Shown here piece after piece: positions 15,661 through 24,677 of a stretch of 64,000 bases of DNA. The notes under the pieces were generated by a model, which saw only the letters and a list, made by a program, of their open reading frames with translations, made no database searches and was not told where the DNA came from. Position numbers and translations under genes: made by a program. Source of the stretch: Eutrophocola salsuginis (lineage in GTDB: Bacteria; Pseudomonadota; Gammaproteobacteria; Pseudomonadales; Pseudohongiellaceae); NCBI GenBank assembly GCA_038147195.1, contig JAYQTB010000004.1, positions 2,046,001-2,110,000 of the forward strand, in the 5' to 3' direction. The first letter of the stretch is position 1. Each line of letters begins with the position of its first letter.

Positions 15661-17537
15661 CAGGCGAGCCTGCGTTCGATGGCCTTCAGCATGCCGGCGG
15701 AATCCAGGCCGCAGGCGGTCAGCATGTCATCTGCCTTGCCGTGCTGGAGGAAGCTGTCGGGCAGGCCCAGGTTTAGCACGGGAACGCCCAGGCCTTCGGC
15801 CTCAAGGAATTCATTGACGCCGGACCCGGCACCGCCCTTGACCGCGTTTTCCTCCACGGTAACGAGCAGCGAGCATTTTCCCGCTAGCGTAACCAGCAGT
15901 TGTTCATCCAGGGGTTTGACGAAGCGCATGTCTACCAGCGTGGCATCAAGCGTTTCCGCTACGGATACTGCGCGCGATAGCAAGGTACCAAAGACGAGTA
16001 TTGCCACGCCGGAATTGCCTTCCCGGAACACCCGCGCCTTGCCGATCTCGACAGGGACAAGTTCCGCTGTCACTTCGCAGCCGGTAGCTTTGCCGCGCGG
16101 ATAGCGTACAGCGGCCGGCCCTGTATGCCGGTAGCCCGTGGTCAACAGTAGGCGGACCTCCTGTTCATCACTGGGTGCCATGACCACCATATTCGGAATG
16201 CAGCGCAGGTACGATAGGTCGAAACTGCCGGCGTGCGTAGGACCATCCTCGCCAACCAGGCCGGCACGGTCGATGGCAAACAAAACATCGAGGTTCTGTA
16301 GTGCGACATCATGGATGAGCTGGTCATAGCCGCGCTGCAGGAACGTGGAATAAATAGCTACTACCGGCTTGAGGCCGTCACAGGCCATGCCGGACGCAAA
16401 GGTAACCGCGTGCTGTTCGGCAATGGCGACGTCGAAGAAACGGTCGGGAAATTGTTCCTCGAAGTCGCGCATGCCGGAACCTTCGCCCATGGCAGGTGTG
16501 ATGCCGATGAGCTTCTCGTCGGCGACCGCCATCTGGCACAACCAGTCACCGAACACTTTCGAGTATGTCGGCGGGGTACCGTTCGGGGATGCGGATTTTT
16601 CCGCAGGAGGTACGAGTTTGCTCAGGGCATGCATACCGAACGGATCTTCCTCTGCGGGCAGGTAGCCCTTGCCTTTCTGCGTAATGATATGCAGCACGCG
16701 GGGTCCCTTGAGGTCCTTGATGTTCTCCAGGATGTTCACGAGTCCGTCCACGTCATGGCCGTCGATCAGGCCGAAGTAGGTAAAGCCCAGCTCCTCGAAG
16801 ATTGTGGCAGGTGACACCATACCTTTCATGTATTCCTCGGCCCGGTGTGCTGCCTTCCATGCCGGTGGTAAAGCTGACAATACTTTTTTGCTGCCCGAGC
16901 GCAGTACGTTGTAGGGTTTGCTGGCCCACATGCGGGCGAAGTAGCTCGACAGGCCACCCACATTGCGGGAAATGGACATGTTATTGTCATTGAGGATAAT
17001 GAGGATGTCGCCTTCAAGGTCGCCGGCATGATTGAGGGCTTCAAACGCCAGTCCAGCTGTCATCGCGCCATCGCCGATGACGGCGACGATCTTGCGGTTG
17101 GATTTCTGCTGCTGCGCGGCCACCATCATGCCCAGGGCAGCGGAAATTGAGGTGCTGGAGTGACCAGCGCCGAATGTATCGTATTCGCTTTCACTGCGGT
17201 TGGTGAAGGCGGCAAGGCCGCCTGACTGACGCATGGTAAGCATACGGTCGCGCCGGCCGGTGAGAATCTTGTGCGGATAGCTCTGGTGTCCGACATCCCA
17301 CACCAGCTTGTCCTCGGGTGTATTAAAGACATAATGCAGGGCGATGGTGAGTTCAACCACGCCCAGACCGGCGCCAAAATGACCGCCGGTCTTGCCTACG
17401 GTGTATAGTAGGTAGTGCCGCAACTCACAGGCCAACTCCTCCAGCTGCTCCTGTGAAAGCTCCCGCAAATTTGCAGGGGAATCGATGCTGTCGAGCAACG
17501 GCGTTTCGGGCCGCTCGAGTGGAATTTCTTCAAACAT
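15660..17537 (-). CDS. dxs: 1-deoxy-D-xylulose-5-phosphate synthase
   Basis: 625 residues, full length for the family. Condenses pyruvate and glyceraldehyde 3-phosphate into DXP, the first step of the MEP isoprenoid pathway and a source of thiamine and pyridoxal precursors. The TPP/Mg motif is GDGAMT (155-160) through NDNNMS (183-188); the active-site His is in GGHFGAGLG (51-59); the pyrimidine domain has IDRAGLVGEDGPTHAG, and a transketolase C-terminal domain completes it. It stands downstream of ispA on the same strand (79 bases between) and overlaps the ABC exporter by 4 bases. The xseB-ispA-dxs order is the classic gammaproteobacterial arrangement. Confidence 0.97.
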   Translation of the reverse strand: MFEEIPLERPETPLLDSIDSPANLRELSQEQLEELACELRHYLLYTVGKTGGHFGAGLGVVELTIALHYVFNTPEDKLVWDVGHQSYPHKILTGRRDRMLTMRQSGGLAAFTNRSESEYDTFGAGHSSTSISAALGMMVAAQQQKSNRKIVAVIGDGAMTAGLAFEALNHAGDLEGDILIILNDNNMSISRNVGGLSSYFARMWASKPYNVLRSGSKKVLSALPPAWKAAHRAEEYMKGMVSPATIFEELGFTYFGLIDGHDVDGLVNILENIKDLKGPRVLHIITQKGKGYLPAEEDPFGMHALSKLVPPAEKSASPNGTPPTYSKVFGDWLCQMAVADEKLIGITPAMGEGSGMRDFEEQFPDRFFDVAIAEQHAVTFASGMACDGLKPVVAIYSTFLQRGYDQLIHDVALQNLDVLFAIDRAGLVGEDGPTHAGSFDLSYLRCIPNMVVMAPSDEQEVRLLLTTGYRHTGPAAVRYPRGKATGCEVTAELVPVEIGKARVFREGNSGVAILVFGTLLSRAVSVAETLDATLVDMRFVKPLDEQLLVTLAGKCSLLVTVEENAVKGGAGSGVNEFLEAEGLGVPVLNLGLPDSFLQHGKADDMLTACGLDSAGMLKAIERRLA

Positions 17538-17616
17538 CTAAGGGAACTGTCTCGCAAAAAAACCGGTTTATTCTACCGTAATGGACCGAGTAATGCCTGA
17601 AAATGCTCCGTTCGGG

Positions 17617-18495
17617 CTAGTGTTCCCGGTCGATGATATAGGCGGCTATCGCCTTCAGCCTGTCGGCCTGCCCGCCAAAACCAGACAGGGCAGCAATGCC
17701 CTCTTCGTACAACGACTGCAGGCGCTGGCGGGCCGCTTCCAGCCCCAGTAAGGACGTGTAAGTAGGCTTGTTCAGGGACTGGTCCTTGCCCTGCTGCTTG
17801 CCCAAAACCGCCGTGTCCCCTTCCACATCGAGAATATCGTCCTTGATCTGGAAGGCGTGCCCGATGCATCCGGCATAGGTTGCCAGGCTGTGCAACTGTT
17901 CCATGGTGGCCCGTCCAGTGCTCAGGGCGCCCAGCCTGACACTGGCGTTTATTAGGGCACCGGTCTTGAGCCGGTGCATGCGAGCAAGTTCACTTTCATC
18001 CTTGAGTGTGCCGGCGGCATCGATATCGATGCTCTGTCCCGCCACCATTCCCAGCCAGCCGGCGGCTTGCGCCAGCGTACTGACCATTGCGGCGATATCC
18101 TGACCGGTGCCAGGTGACTTTGTGAGTACTTCAAATGCCAGTGACTGCAGTGCATCCCCGGCAAGAATAGCCGTGGCTTCACCGAAGCGAATATGGCAAG
18201 TGGGTTGGCCACGGCGCAAGGCGTCGTCATCCATGGCGGGCAGGTCGTCATGCACCAGGGAATAAGCATGGATCAGTTCGACGGCACAGGCACAGTTATC
18301 GGCATCGGCAAGTGTGCCGCCCACGGTTTCGGCAGCAGCATAGGCAAGGACGGGACGAATGCGCTTGCCGCCGTTATGCACGGCATACTGCATTGCGTCT
18401 TCCAGTCCGGGTGCCATGCCCGGCGCGGCAAGCCGTTTCCTAAGTTCGGCGGAGGACCGGTTCTGTAGGGATTTGATATAGGCGGAGGTATCCAT
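17617..18495 (-). CDS. ispA: Polyprenyl (farnesyl) diphosphate synthase
   Basis: 292 residues. Builds farnesyl diphosphate from IPP and DMAPP for quinones and undecaprenyl carriers. The first aspartate-rich motif is DDLPAMDDD (83-91) and the second QIKDDILD; NGGKRIRPVL (41-50) is the substrate-binding GKR motif. The residues before the first motif (HAYSLVHDD) fit the short-chain class made by proteobacterial IspA. It lies 23 bases after xseB and upstream of dxs. Confidence 0.95.
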   Translation of the reverse strand: MDTSAYIKSLQNRSSAELRKRLAAPGMAPGLEDAMQYAVHNGGKRIRPVLAYAAAETVGGTLADADNCACAVELIHAYSLVHDDLPAMDDDALRRGQPTCHIRFGEATAILAGDALQSLAFEVLTKSPGTGQDIAAMVSTLAQAAGWLGMVAGQSIDIDAAGTLKDESELARMHRLKTGALINASVRLGALSTGRATMEQLHSLATYAGCIGHAFQIKDDILDVEGDTAVLGKQQGKDQSLNKPTYTSLLGLEAARQRLQSLYEEGIAALSGFGGQADRLKAIAAYIIDREH

Positions 18496-18518
18496 GCGAT
18501 GACGACGCGGTGACGGTG

Positions 18519-18770
18519 TTACTCCAGGTCCTCGTCATCCTCACTGTCAAAGGGCTCGGCTTCGGGAAGATCGTCGCTGTTCACCAGCACCTGGACTTTT
18601 TGCTCGGCCTTCTCCAGTGCCGTCTGGCATTCACGGGTCAGTTTGATGCCCTGCTCGAAGGCCTTCATGGATTCTTCCAGGCTGAGTTCACCCTCCTCCA
18701 TGGCCTCGACCAGTCCTTCGAGGGTTTCCAGGGCTTCTTCGAAATTGAATTTTGTCGGTTTCTTTGCCAT
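18519..18770 (-). CDS. xseB: Exodeoxyribonuclease VII small subunit
   Basis: 83 residues. Small regulatory/assembly subunit that binds the XseA large subunit in the enzyme that degrades single-stranded DNA. The conserved helical segment FEEALETLEGLVEAMEEGEL, then LEESMKAFEQGIKLTRECQ, and the acidic C-terminal tail are typical. First gene of the xseB-ispA-dxs cluster; the large subunit is not in the window, as is usual. Confidence 0.95.
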   Translation of the reverse strand: MAKKPTKFNFEEALETLEGLVEAMEEGELSLEESMKAFEQGIKLTRECQTALEKAEQKVQVLVNSDDLPEAEPFDSEDDEDLE

Positions 18771-19262
18771 GTGTTTTTACCTGCATTATGACCCGGTGCT
18801 CACCGAACCATTTAACCACACGCGCTTATCATTCTGGTGCAAAATCGGGCCCGGGTATATTGTGCAACCAATAAGGAACTTCAAATACGCTTTTCCGAAT
18901 TAAGTCCGTATTCAGTAAAAATCGCCGATACTGGTGTCACAGCTCACAAGGCGGGATTATCTAATGTAACCAATTGAATTAAAAGATATTAATTTCCAGC
19001 TAAATGGGCAAAATTTGTCCAAAAAGGCAGACAGGCGTGAACGAACATGGCAAAATGGAACCGAACAGCAACAGGCTCCAAGCTAAATTTGAATGCTGTT
19101 CACTGCCAGACTTGTCGGGAACAGGTGTAAAGATTACATTTGGCGTCCCGGTAAAGGAATGGCGGAAAAAGACCATTTCAAAGTCACTGACTGCTGGAAA
19201 CAAATTTCAGAAACAACTATTTATTAATCAACTTGTAAACTGACGAGAGTGGGGAACCAATA
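18771..19262. other. Intergenic region between xseB and cytochrome c'
   Basis: 492 bases between divergent genes. A small open frame at 19004-19243 has no recognisable content, no signal peptide and no ribosome site, so I do not call it. The region should carry the promoters of xseB and of cytochrome c'. The only symmetry I note is AATTAA / TTAATT around 18978-18995. A GGGGAA ribosome site precedes the cytochrome gene. Confidence 0.4.
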
Positions 19263-19727
19263 ATGAAAAAACTCTTAGTAACCGGAGCGATCATCGCCAG
19301 CTCTATTTTTTCCATCGGGGCCATGGCCCAGATGTCCGATGAGGATGCAGCTGCTGCCGTAAAACGTCGCCAGTCTGTTTTCCAGATGCTGTCTTTTGCC
19401 AATGGCCCTCTTGGCCAGATGGCGCGTGGCGGTGACTTTGACGCCGAAGCAGCAGCACTGGCTGCTGAGCGTGTTGCCATGTTAGCGCCAATGATTCCTC
19501 AATTATTCGCAATGGCTGATACTCGAGGCAATAGTGTTACTACACGCGCTGCCGATACCATCTGGGACAACCAAGCAGACTTTGCACAGTTGGCCCAGGA
19601 TCTGGCAGCTGGTGCCATGGCCGCTCAAGAAATCCTGTCAAGCGAAGGTGCCGCCGGCGTGCGCAACGCTGTCGGCCAGATCGGTCCCAAGTGTGGTGCC
19701 TGCCACGACCGTTTCCGCCTGGATTGA
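19263..19727 (+). CDS. Cytochrome c' (class II cytochrome c)
   Basis: 154 residues. Signal peptide ending GAMAQ, then a four-helix-bundle-like sequence rich in Ala and Met (KRRQSVFQMLSFANGPLGQMA), and the heme-binding CGACH at residues 144-148 close to the C-terminus, which is diagnostic of class II cytochromes. Periplasmic cytochrome c' proteins bind NO or CO at a five-coordinate heme and are linked to NO tolerance or electron transfer. A strong terminator lies just after the gene; the convergent neighbour is a diheme cytochrome c. Confidence 0.9.
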   Translation: MKKLLVTGAIIASSIFSIGAMAQMSDEDAAAAVKRRQSVFQMLSFANGPLGQMARGGDFDAEAAALAAERVAMLAPMIPQLFAMADTRGNSVTTRAADTIWDNQADFAQLAQDLAAGAMAAQEILSSEGAAGVRNAVGQIGPKCGACHDRFRLD

Positions 19728-19760
19728 TTCGATTCAAAACCAGCAAAGAAACAGCACGAA

Positions 19761-19790
19761 CAAAAACGCCCCTCTCGAGGGGCGTTTTTG
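19761..19790. terminator. Bidirectional terminator between the two cytochrome genes
   Basis: Hairpin CGCCCCTC/GAGGGGCG flanked by an A5 run and a T5 run, so it can terminate both the cytochrome c' transcript and the convergent diheme cytochrome transcript (stop at 19813). Confidence 0.9.
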
Positions 19791-19812
19791 TTGGTCGTCA
19801 TTTTTTTGGCGA

Positions 19813-20715
19813 TCAATCGAAATTGAATTCGTCGCCACCGCTACTACCGTCGTTGCCACGGGTGAAGAAGGCGGAGTAAGCATCCTTGTCTTCCTGCGAC
19901 AGCTTGGAGGTATGTTCGATAACGTCGGCCATTTCGCCGCCGACAAAGTCAAAGCTGGCGGTCATGCCGAGTTCCAGCAGGCCGACGAAATCATATGCTG
20001 TCCAGCTTGAAAGCGCTTCCTCGTTGATAGCCGCGCTGACGATATCGGAACCGGCAAACTCGTCCGGCAGGATCATCATGCCAAGCTCATTTCGTGGCGT
20101 GTGGCACTCACCGCAATGACCCAGAGCGCGGGCCAGGTACGCCCCACGCACCATTTGCGGATTGCTTTTATCGATGGCGGGGGGTTCACCTTCCATGACA
20201 TCGGCCAGGATGTTCCAGCCGGCCATGAGGAAATCGAACTGCCAGGCCGGCAGGACATGGTCTGGATTTTCATGGCTGACCGGCTCCATCGACATGATAT
20301 AGGCAGCTAGGTCGAGTACGTCCTCGTCGGTCATGTTCCTGTATGTACGGTACGGGAAAGACGGCCAGTAGAAACCGCCAGACGGGGAACGACCGTGTTT
20401 CAGCGCCAGAATGAAATCCCTGCCGGTCCAGCCGCCGATACCGGTTTCATAATCCGGTGTGATGTTCGGTGTATAGAAGGTATTGGGGAAAGGATTTTCC
20501 ACTTCAATGACATAACTACCAATCGCCGCCTCGGCACCTTCCGGTTGGTGGCATGCAGCGCAACCACCAGCATTGTAGATGTACTCGCCGCGGGCAATGG
20601 CTTCGGGCGATGTCGGAATCTCCGGGTCGCCGACCATCGGTAGTCCGAAGATCCAGTACAGGCCTCCCAGGAGTATGACCACAATGATTATCAGGGGAAT
20701 AAATTTTTTGTTCAT
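19813..20715 (-). CDS. Membrane-anchored diheme cytochrome c
   Basis: 300 residues. An N-terminal hydrophobic segment (IPLIIIVVILLGGLYWIFGL, about 6-25) acts as an uncleaved anchor; two c-type heme sites follow, CAACH at 52-56 and CGECH at 201-205. The two-domain layout with GEYIYNAGGCAACHQ and RGAYLARALGHCGECHTPR, and the FYTPNITPDYETGIGGWT segment, match the cytochrome subunits of membrane dehydrogenases such as alcohol dehydrogenases. No dehydrogenase subunit is adjacent, so it probably serves as a periplasmic electron shuttle. The start at 20715 has AAGGAT 5-6 bases before it; a farther ATG at 20784 would add a charged tail and was rejected. Confidence 0.88.
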   Translation of the reverse strand: MNKKFIPLIIIVVILLGGLYWIFGLPMVGDPEIPTSPEAIARGEYIYNAGGCAACHQPEGAEAAIGSYVIEVENPFPNTFYTPNITPDYETGIGGWTGRDFILALKHGRSPSGGFYWPSFPYRTYRNMTDEDVLDLAAYIMSMEPVSHENPDHVLPAWQFDFLMAGWNILADVMEGEPPAIDKSNPQMVRGAYLARALGHCGECHTPRNELGMMILPDEFAGSDIVSAAINEEALSSWTAYDFVGLLELGMTASFDFVGGEMADVIEHTSKLSQEDKDAYSAFFTRGNDGSSGGDEFNFD

Positions 20716-20856
20716 AGATCCTTTCCTGTCCTGCTTCTTATTGGTAGCTAAGCGTATTTCCCGTTCTACAGCGTGTATTTTCATTCCGGACCAGATTACA
20801 GAGACTACCAGCCGAATGAGAAAATAATTGGTAAAACCGGTTTAAAACAGCCATGT

Positions 20857-21873
20857 TCACGCAGTGGCCTTTTTGTTTTTCTCGAAGCGCTGCTGCTGTG
20901 CCTTGAAATTTTTCTTGGCGCGCTTGCGCTGCTGAATCTGTTCCGTGACTACTGAACCCAGGTGACTTTCGCCCCGGTGAGATGCCAGCTCCATCTGCTT
21001 TTCCCGTTCACGGAACCGCTGCCTGTCCTTGCTAGACAGGCGGCCGTAACAACGTGGGCAGCTGACGCCCTTCTCGTACTGATCACTGCGCTTGTCTTTT
21101 TCGGTGATCGGCAGGCGGCAGGCATGGCACTGGTCATAACCACCTTTCTGTAGCTGGTGATTAACCGCTACGCGATTGTCGAAGACGAAACACTCCCCAC
21201 GCCACAGCGATTTTTCCTCCGGCACCTCCTCCAGGTACTTCAGGATGCCTCCCTCGAGGTGATAAACCTCATCAAAACCCTGCTCTTTCAGGTATGCCGT
21301 GGATTTTTCGCAACGGATGCCGCCGGTGCAGAACATGGCGATCTTCTTATGTTTTTCCGGGTCGAGATTGGTTTTGACGTAATCCGGAAATTCGCGAAAA
21401 CTTTCGGTGCCCGGATCGACCGCGTTGGCGAAGGTGCCGATTTCCACTTCGTAGCGGTTGCGAGTGTCGATGAGCAGGACGCCAGGTTCGGAAATCAGCG
21501 CGTTCCAGTCCGCGGGTTTCACGTGCGTACCCACCTTGCGATTGGGATCGATACCCTCGACACCCATGGTCACGATTTCCTTCTTCAGCTTGACCTTGGC
21601 CCGGTAAAACGGGATTTCGTCGTCGAAGCTTTCCTTGTAATCGAGCGCGGCTAGACGGGGGTCGCTTTTAAGCCAGTCGAGAACCGCTGTGACGCCTTCA
21701 CGGATGCCGGCAATGGTGCCATTGATGCCCTCACCGGCCAGTATGAGTGTGCCCCCGACCTTATTATCCAGCATGCGCTGCAGCAGCGGCTCACGCAGGG
21801 ATTCGAAATCGTCCAGACGGACGAAATGGTACAGGGCACAGACGACGATGGGTCGTTGTGATTCTTGGTTCAT
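20857..21873 (-). CDS. trhO: tRNA uridine-34 hydroxylase TrhO (rhodanese-related, YceA)
   Basis: 338 residues. TrhO hydroxylates U34 of tRNA, the first step to 5-(carboxy)methoxyuridine, in an oxygen-dependent way. The N-terminal domain (GGTLILAGEGINGTIAG) is followed by a rhodanese domain with the active-site loop FCTGGIRCEKS; Cys182 is the catalytic cysteine. A C-terminal zinc-finger-like segment (CHACRLPI, CPRC) and a basic tail follow. Length and motifs match the family. It stands alone, 119 bases from bioD. Confidence 0.93.
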   Translation of the reverse strand: MNQESQRPIVVCALYHFVRLDDFESLREPLLQRMLDNKVGGTLILAGEGINGTIAGIREGVTAVLDWLKSDPRLAALDYKESFDDEIPFYRAKVKLKKEIVTMGVEGIDPNRKVGTHVKPADWNALISEPGVLLIDTRNRYEVEIGTFANAVDPGTESFREFPDYVKTNLDPEKHKKIAMFCTGGIRCEKSTAYLKEQGFDEVYHLEGGILKYLEEVPEEKSLWRGECFVFDNRVAVNHQLQKGGYDQCHACRLPITEKDKRSDQYEKGVSCPRCYGRLSSKDRQRFREREKQMELASHRGESHLGSVVTEQIQQRKRAKKNFKAQQQRFEKNKKATA

Positions 21874-21992
21874 GTGTCTTTCCTATTGCGGCTCGGACCG
21901 TAAATCCGGAGCAAAAACTGGGCGTAATTATACTCAGTGGAGCTCGCTTACGTCCATGACAGGTCCTTGATCTGTATCAGGTTTTGGCATTT

Positions 21993-22661
21993 TCATACCA
22001 GCAAAGCCTCCAGCTTGATGAATCGGGAGCCAGATTCGCCGGGGTCCAGGCGGGGAATTTCCGCCACCAGCGGGGCCGGCAAAAGTGCTTCCAGAGTAGC
22101 GAGGTTGTCGGCATACCGGTCCATACCAGGATCCACCCGGTTTGCAATCCAGCCCGCAAGCTTAGCGCCATCCGCCTCGATGGCCTGTGCGGTCAGCATG
22201 GCATGATTCAGGCAGCCCAGACGCATGCCCACCACCAGGATGACCGGAATATCCAGCAACCTGGCCAGATCGGCCAGCGTTTCCCTGGCATTGAGCGGCA
22301 CCTTCCAGCCGCCTGCCCCTTCCACAAGTGTCAGGTCCGCCTGCCTTTCGAGCACGGGCCTGCATTGGGCGGCCAGGCCTGCGGCGGTCAATGAAATCCC
22401 GGTTTCCGCCGCGGCTATGTGCGGTGCGATAGGTGTATCGAAACATACCGGATTGATAACGCCTGGTGTCAGGTCGAGCGTGCATTCCCGGTGCAGCTGC
22501 ACCACGTCTTCGTTAAAACCTTCTGCGTTCACCCCGGCTGCTACCGGTTTCAGTGCCGCCGTTGAATATCCCTGCTGTCTGGCGGCTGCAAGCATCGCAC
22601 AGGCAGCACGCGTCTTGCCGGCATCGGTATCGGTCCCCGTGACAAAAAATGCGGCGGCCAT
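21993..22661 (-). CDS. bioD: Dethiobiotin synthetase
   Basis: 222 residues. ATP-dependent carboxylation of 7,8-diaminononanoate (DAPA) forming the ureido ring of dethiobiotin. P-loop GTDTDAGKT at 9-17, the second motif LTLVEGAGGWKVPL, and the segment LPAPLVAEIPRL near the C-terminus are present. Last gene of bioB-bioF-bioC-bioD; it follows bioC by 3 bases. Confidence 0.95.
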   Translation of the reverse strand: MAAAFFVTGTDTDAGKTRAACAMLAAARQQGYSTAALKPVAAGVNAEGFNEDVVQLHRECTLDLTPGVINPVCFDTPIAPHIAAAETGISLTAAGLAAQCRPVLERQADLTLVEGAGGWKVPLNARETLADLARLLDIPVILVVGMRLGCLNHAMLTAQAIEADGAKLAGWIANRVDPGMDRYADNLATLEALLPAPLVAEIPRLDPGESGSRFIKLEALLV

Positions 22662-22664
22662 GGG

Positions 22665-23462
22665 TTATGCCTTTTGCAGGGCGATGAGCACGAGGTCATA
22701 GGTGACCGGTATACCCTTGCCCTGGATATGATGTTTCTCGAAGGCAGACTTGAGTTTCTGCAGCTTGCGTTTGCCTGTCAGGCCGCTGGCCTGTCCAGCA
22801 TTGAGGTTGTTGGCGCCGATTCCCTTCAGTTCCTTCGCCAGCGCTCCGAGTGAATCGTAGTAATACCTCACTTGCCGGTTTTCCAGAGTGATGCTGGGAA
22901 ACGGTGCGCTGCCTGCAGCTGCCTTGATTTCAGTCAGCGTGAGAAAACTGTTCACGTGAACGTAGTCATCCACTGCCGCCCAGCTAACGCGCAATTCTTC
23001 CAGTGTATGTTCGGCAAGTGTGCTGACCCAGGCCTTACCGCCCGGTTTGAGAATCCGGTGCACCTCGGTGAAGCAGTGCTCCGGTGACGGGCACCATTGC
23101 AATGTGAGACTCGATACCACGAGGTCAAAGGTATCGTCCCGGAAAGGCAAGGACTGCGCATCACCGCACACCCGATATTTTGGCTTGCCGATTTCTATTT
23201 CCCGTGCGTGCGCAAGCATGGCTTCGGAAAGATCCAGGCTGGTGAAGCTGGCATCGGGATTGTGTGGTTGCAGGCGCTTTGCACAGTAACCCGTGCCGCT
23301 GCCTAGATCCAGAATGTCCTCTACCGCGATGTTGCCGATGCGTGCGGTCAGCTGGTCGGCAACGTCGCGCTGGAAGCGGGCATGCCTGTCATAGTGCCCC
23401 GCCGCCCGGCCGAATGAGCGCGCCACACGGACAGCATCGGGCAAGGGATTATAGACTGTCAT
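22665..23462 (-). CDS. bioC: Malonyl-[ACP] O-methyltransferase
   Basis: 265 residues. Methylates malonyl-ACP to start pimeloyl-ACP synthesis through the fatty acid pathway. SAM-binding motif LDLGSGTG (51-58), followed by the family segment FDLVVSSLTLQWCPSPEHCFTE. Its ATG overlaps the bioF stop by 4 bases (ATGA). The esterase gene bioH, which often lies between bioF and bioC in related genomes, is absent here. Confidence 0.94.
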   Translation of the reverse strand: MTVYNPLPDAVRVARSFGRAAGHYDRHARFQRDVADQLTARIGNIAVEDILDLGSGTGYCAKRLQPHNPDASFTSLDLSEAMLAHAREIEIGKPKYRVCGDAQSLPFRDDTFDLVVSSLTLQWCPSPEHCFTEVHRILKPGGKAWVSTLAEHTLEELRVSWAAVDDYVHVNSFLTLTEIKAAAGSAPFPSITLENRQVRYYYDSLGALAKELKGIGANNLNAGQASGLTGKRKLQKLKSAFEKHHIQGKGIPVTYDLVLIALQKA

Positions 23463-24661
23463 TGCGCAGCCTCTCCCGCCTTCAGTTGCGCCACCCTTTC
23501 AAGGGCCTGCAGCAGTTTCAGAAACTGCTCTTCGGTGTGAATGGCGCTGAAAGTAACGCGCAAGCGGGCGCTTCCCTGTGGGACAGTCGGCGGGCGGATT
23601 GCGGAAACAAATACGCCTGCCTCTAGGAGGCGCGCACTGGCTTTGAGGGTGAAATCGACATCACCCAGCACGACAGCCTGTATCGGTGTTCGTGACGGCA
23701 GTACTTCCAAACCCAGGTCATCGCAATGATGGCGGAAACGTTTCACCAGGTGTGCCAGGTACTCCCTGCGCCAGCGATCTTTTTTGACTAGCTTCAGACT
23801 GGCTCGAATGGCTTCCGCCTGGGCAGGCGACATCGCGGTGGTGTAGATATAGGGCCGGCAGAACTGGATCAGGGTGTCTATGAGTTCTTCACTGCCAGCG
23901 ACGAAGGCGCCGCTCGCCCCGAAGGCCTTGCCGAAGGTACCGATGAGTATCTGCAGGTTGTCCTCGTTAATATCATGCCCCTGCTCTCGCCAGAAGGCGG
24001 CGGTGCCGCCGCCAGTTTCCCCCAGCACGCCAAACCCGTGGGCGTCATCAACCATGAGCAATGCATCGTGGTTCATGGCGGTACACACAAGTGCGGGAAG
24101 GTCCGCTATGTCGCCATCCATGCTGAACACGCCATCACTGACTACCAGCTTGCGCTTCGATTCCGCTGGTTCAAGCAGCGCTTTCAGTGCACTGGCGTCG
24201 AGGTGTGGATAGCGGCGAAATGCAGCACCACTGAACAGTCCGCCATCAAGCAATGATGCGTGGTTCAGGCGGTCCTCGAATACACTGTCACCTTTGCCGA
24301 CCAGCGTGGTGATGACACCGACGTTGGCCATGTAGCCGCTGGAAAACACCAATGCCCGGCTGCGCCCGGTGAACGCCGCCAGTTCTTCCTCCAGAGCGTG
24401 GTGCGGTGCCATGTGGCCACTGACCAGGTGTGATGCGCCGCTACCGGCTCCGAAATGTTCGAGACCATCATGGAAGGCCTGAACGACATCAGGATGGCCG
24501 GCCAAACCCAGGTAATCATTGCTACAAAAACTAGTGACATGCTCGCCGTTCAGGATAATTTCTGTGCCCTGCGGGGAATGCAGGATGCGACGATGACGCA
24601 ACAACCTGGCCTCGTCGCGGGCCTGTAGTTGCTGGCGCAGTTCCTGCCGAAAGCTTTTCAC
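23459..24661 (-). CDS. bioF: 8-amino-7-oxononanoate synthase
   Basis: 400 residues. PLP enzyme that condenses pimeloyl-ACP with L-alanine. The PLP lysine lies in GTFGKAFGASGAF; DDAHGFGVLGETGGG carries the cofactor-binding Asp and His; SNDYLGLAGHPDV (N-terminal) and GSGASHLVSGH are conserved in the alpha-oxoamine synthase family. It lies 16 bases after bioB and overlaps bioC. Confidence 0.95.
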   Translation of the reverse strand: MKSFRQELRQQLQARDEARLLRHRRILHSPQGTEIILNGEHVTSFCSNDYLGLAGHPDVVQAFHDGLEHFGAGSGASHLVSGHMAPHHALEEELAAFTGRSRALVFSSGYMANVGVITTLVGKGDSVFEDRLNHASLLDGGLFSGAAFRRYPHLDASALKALLEPAESKRKLVVSDGVFSMDGDIADLPALVCTAMNHDALLMVDDAHGFGVLGETGGGTAAFWREQGHDINEDNLQILIGTFGKAFGASGAFVAGSEELIDTLIQFCRPYIYTTAMSPAQAEAIRASLKLVKKDRWRREYLAHLVKRFRHHCDDLGLEVLPSRTPIQAVVLGDVDFTLKASARLLEAGVFVSAIRPPTVPQGSARLRVTFSAIHTEEQFLKLLQALERVAQLKAGEAAQ

Positions 24662-24677
24662 GGGAATACTTCGGTGC

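Noticed and set aside
19004..19243. A 79-codon plus-strand open frame upstream of cytochrome c'
   Set aside because: No ribosome site, no domain, atypical composition; more likely part of the promoter region.
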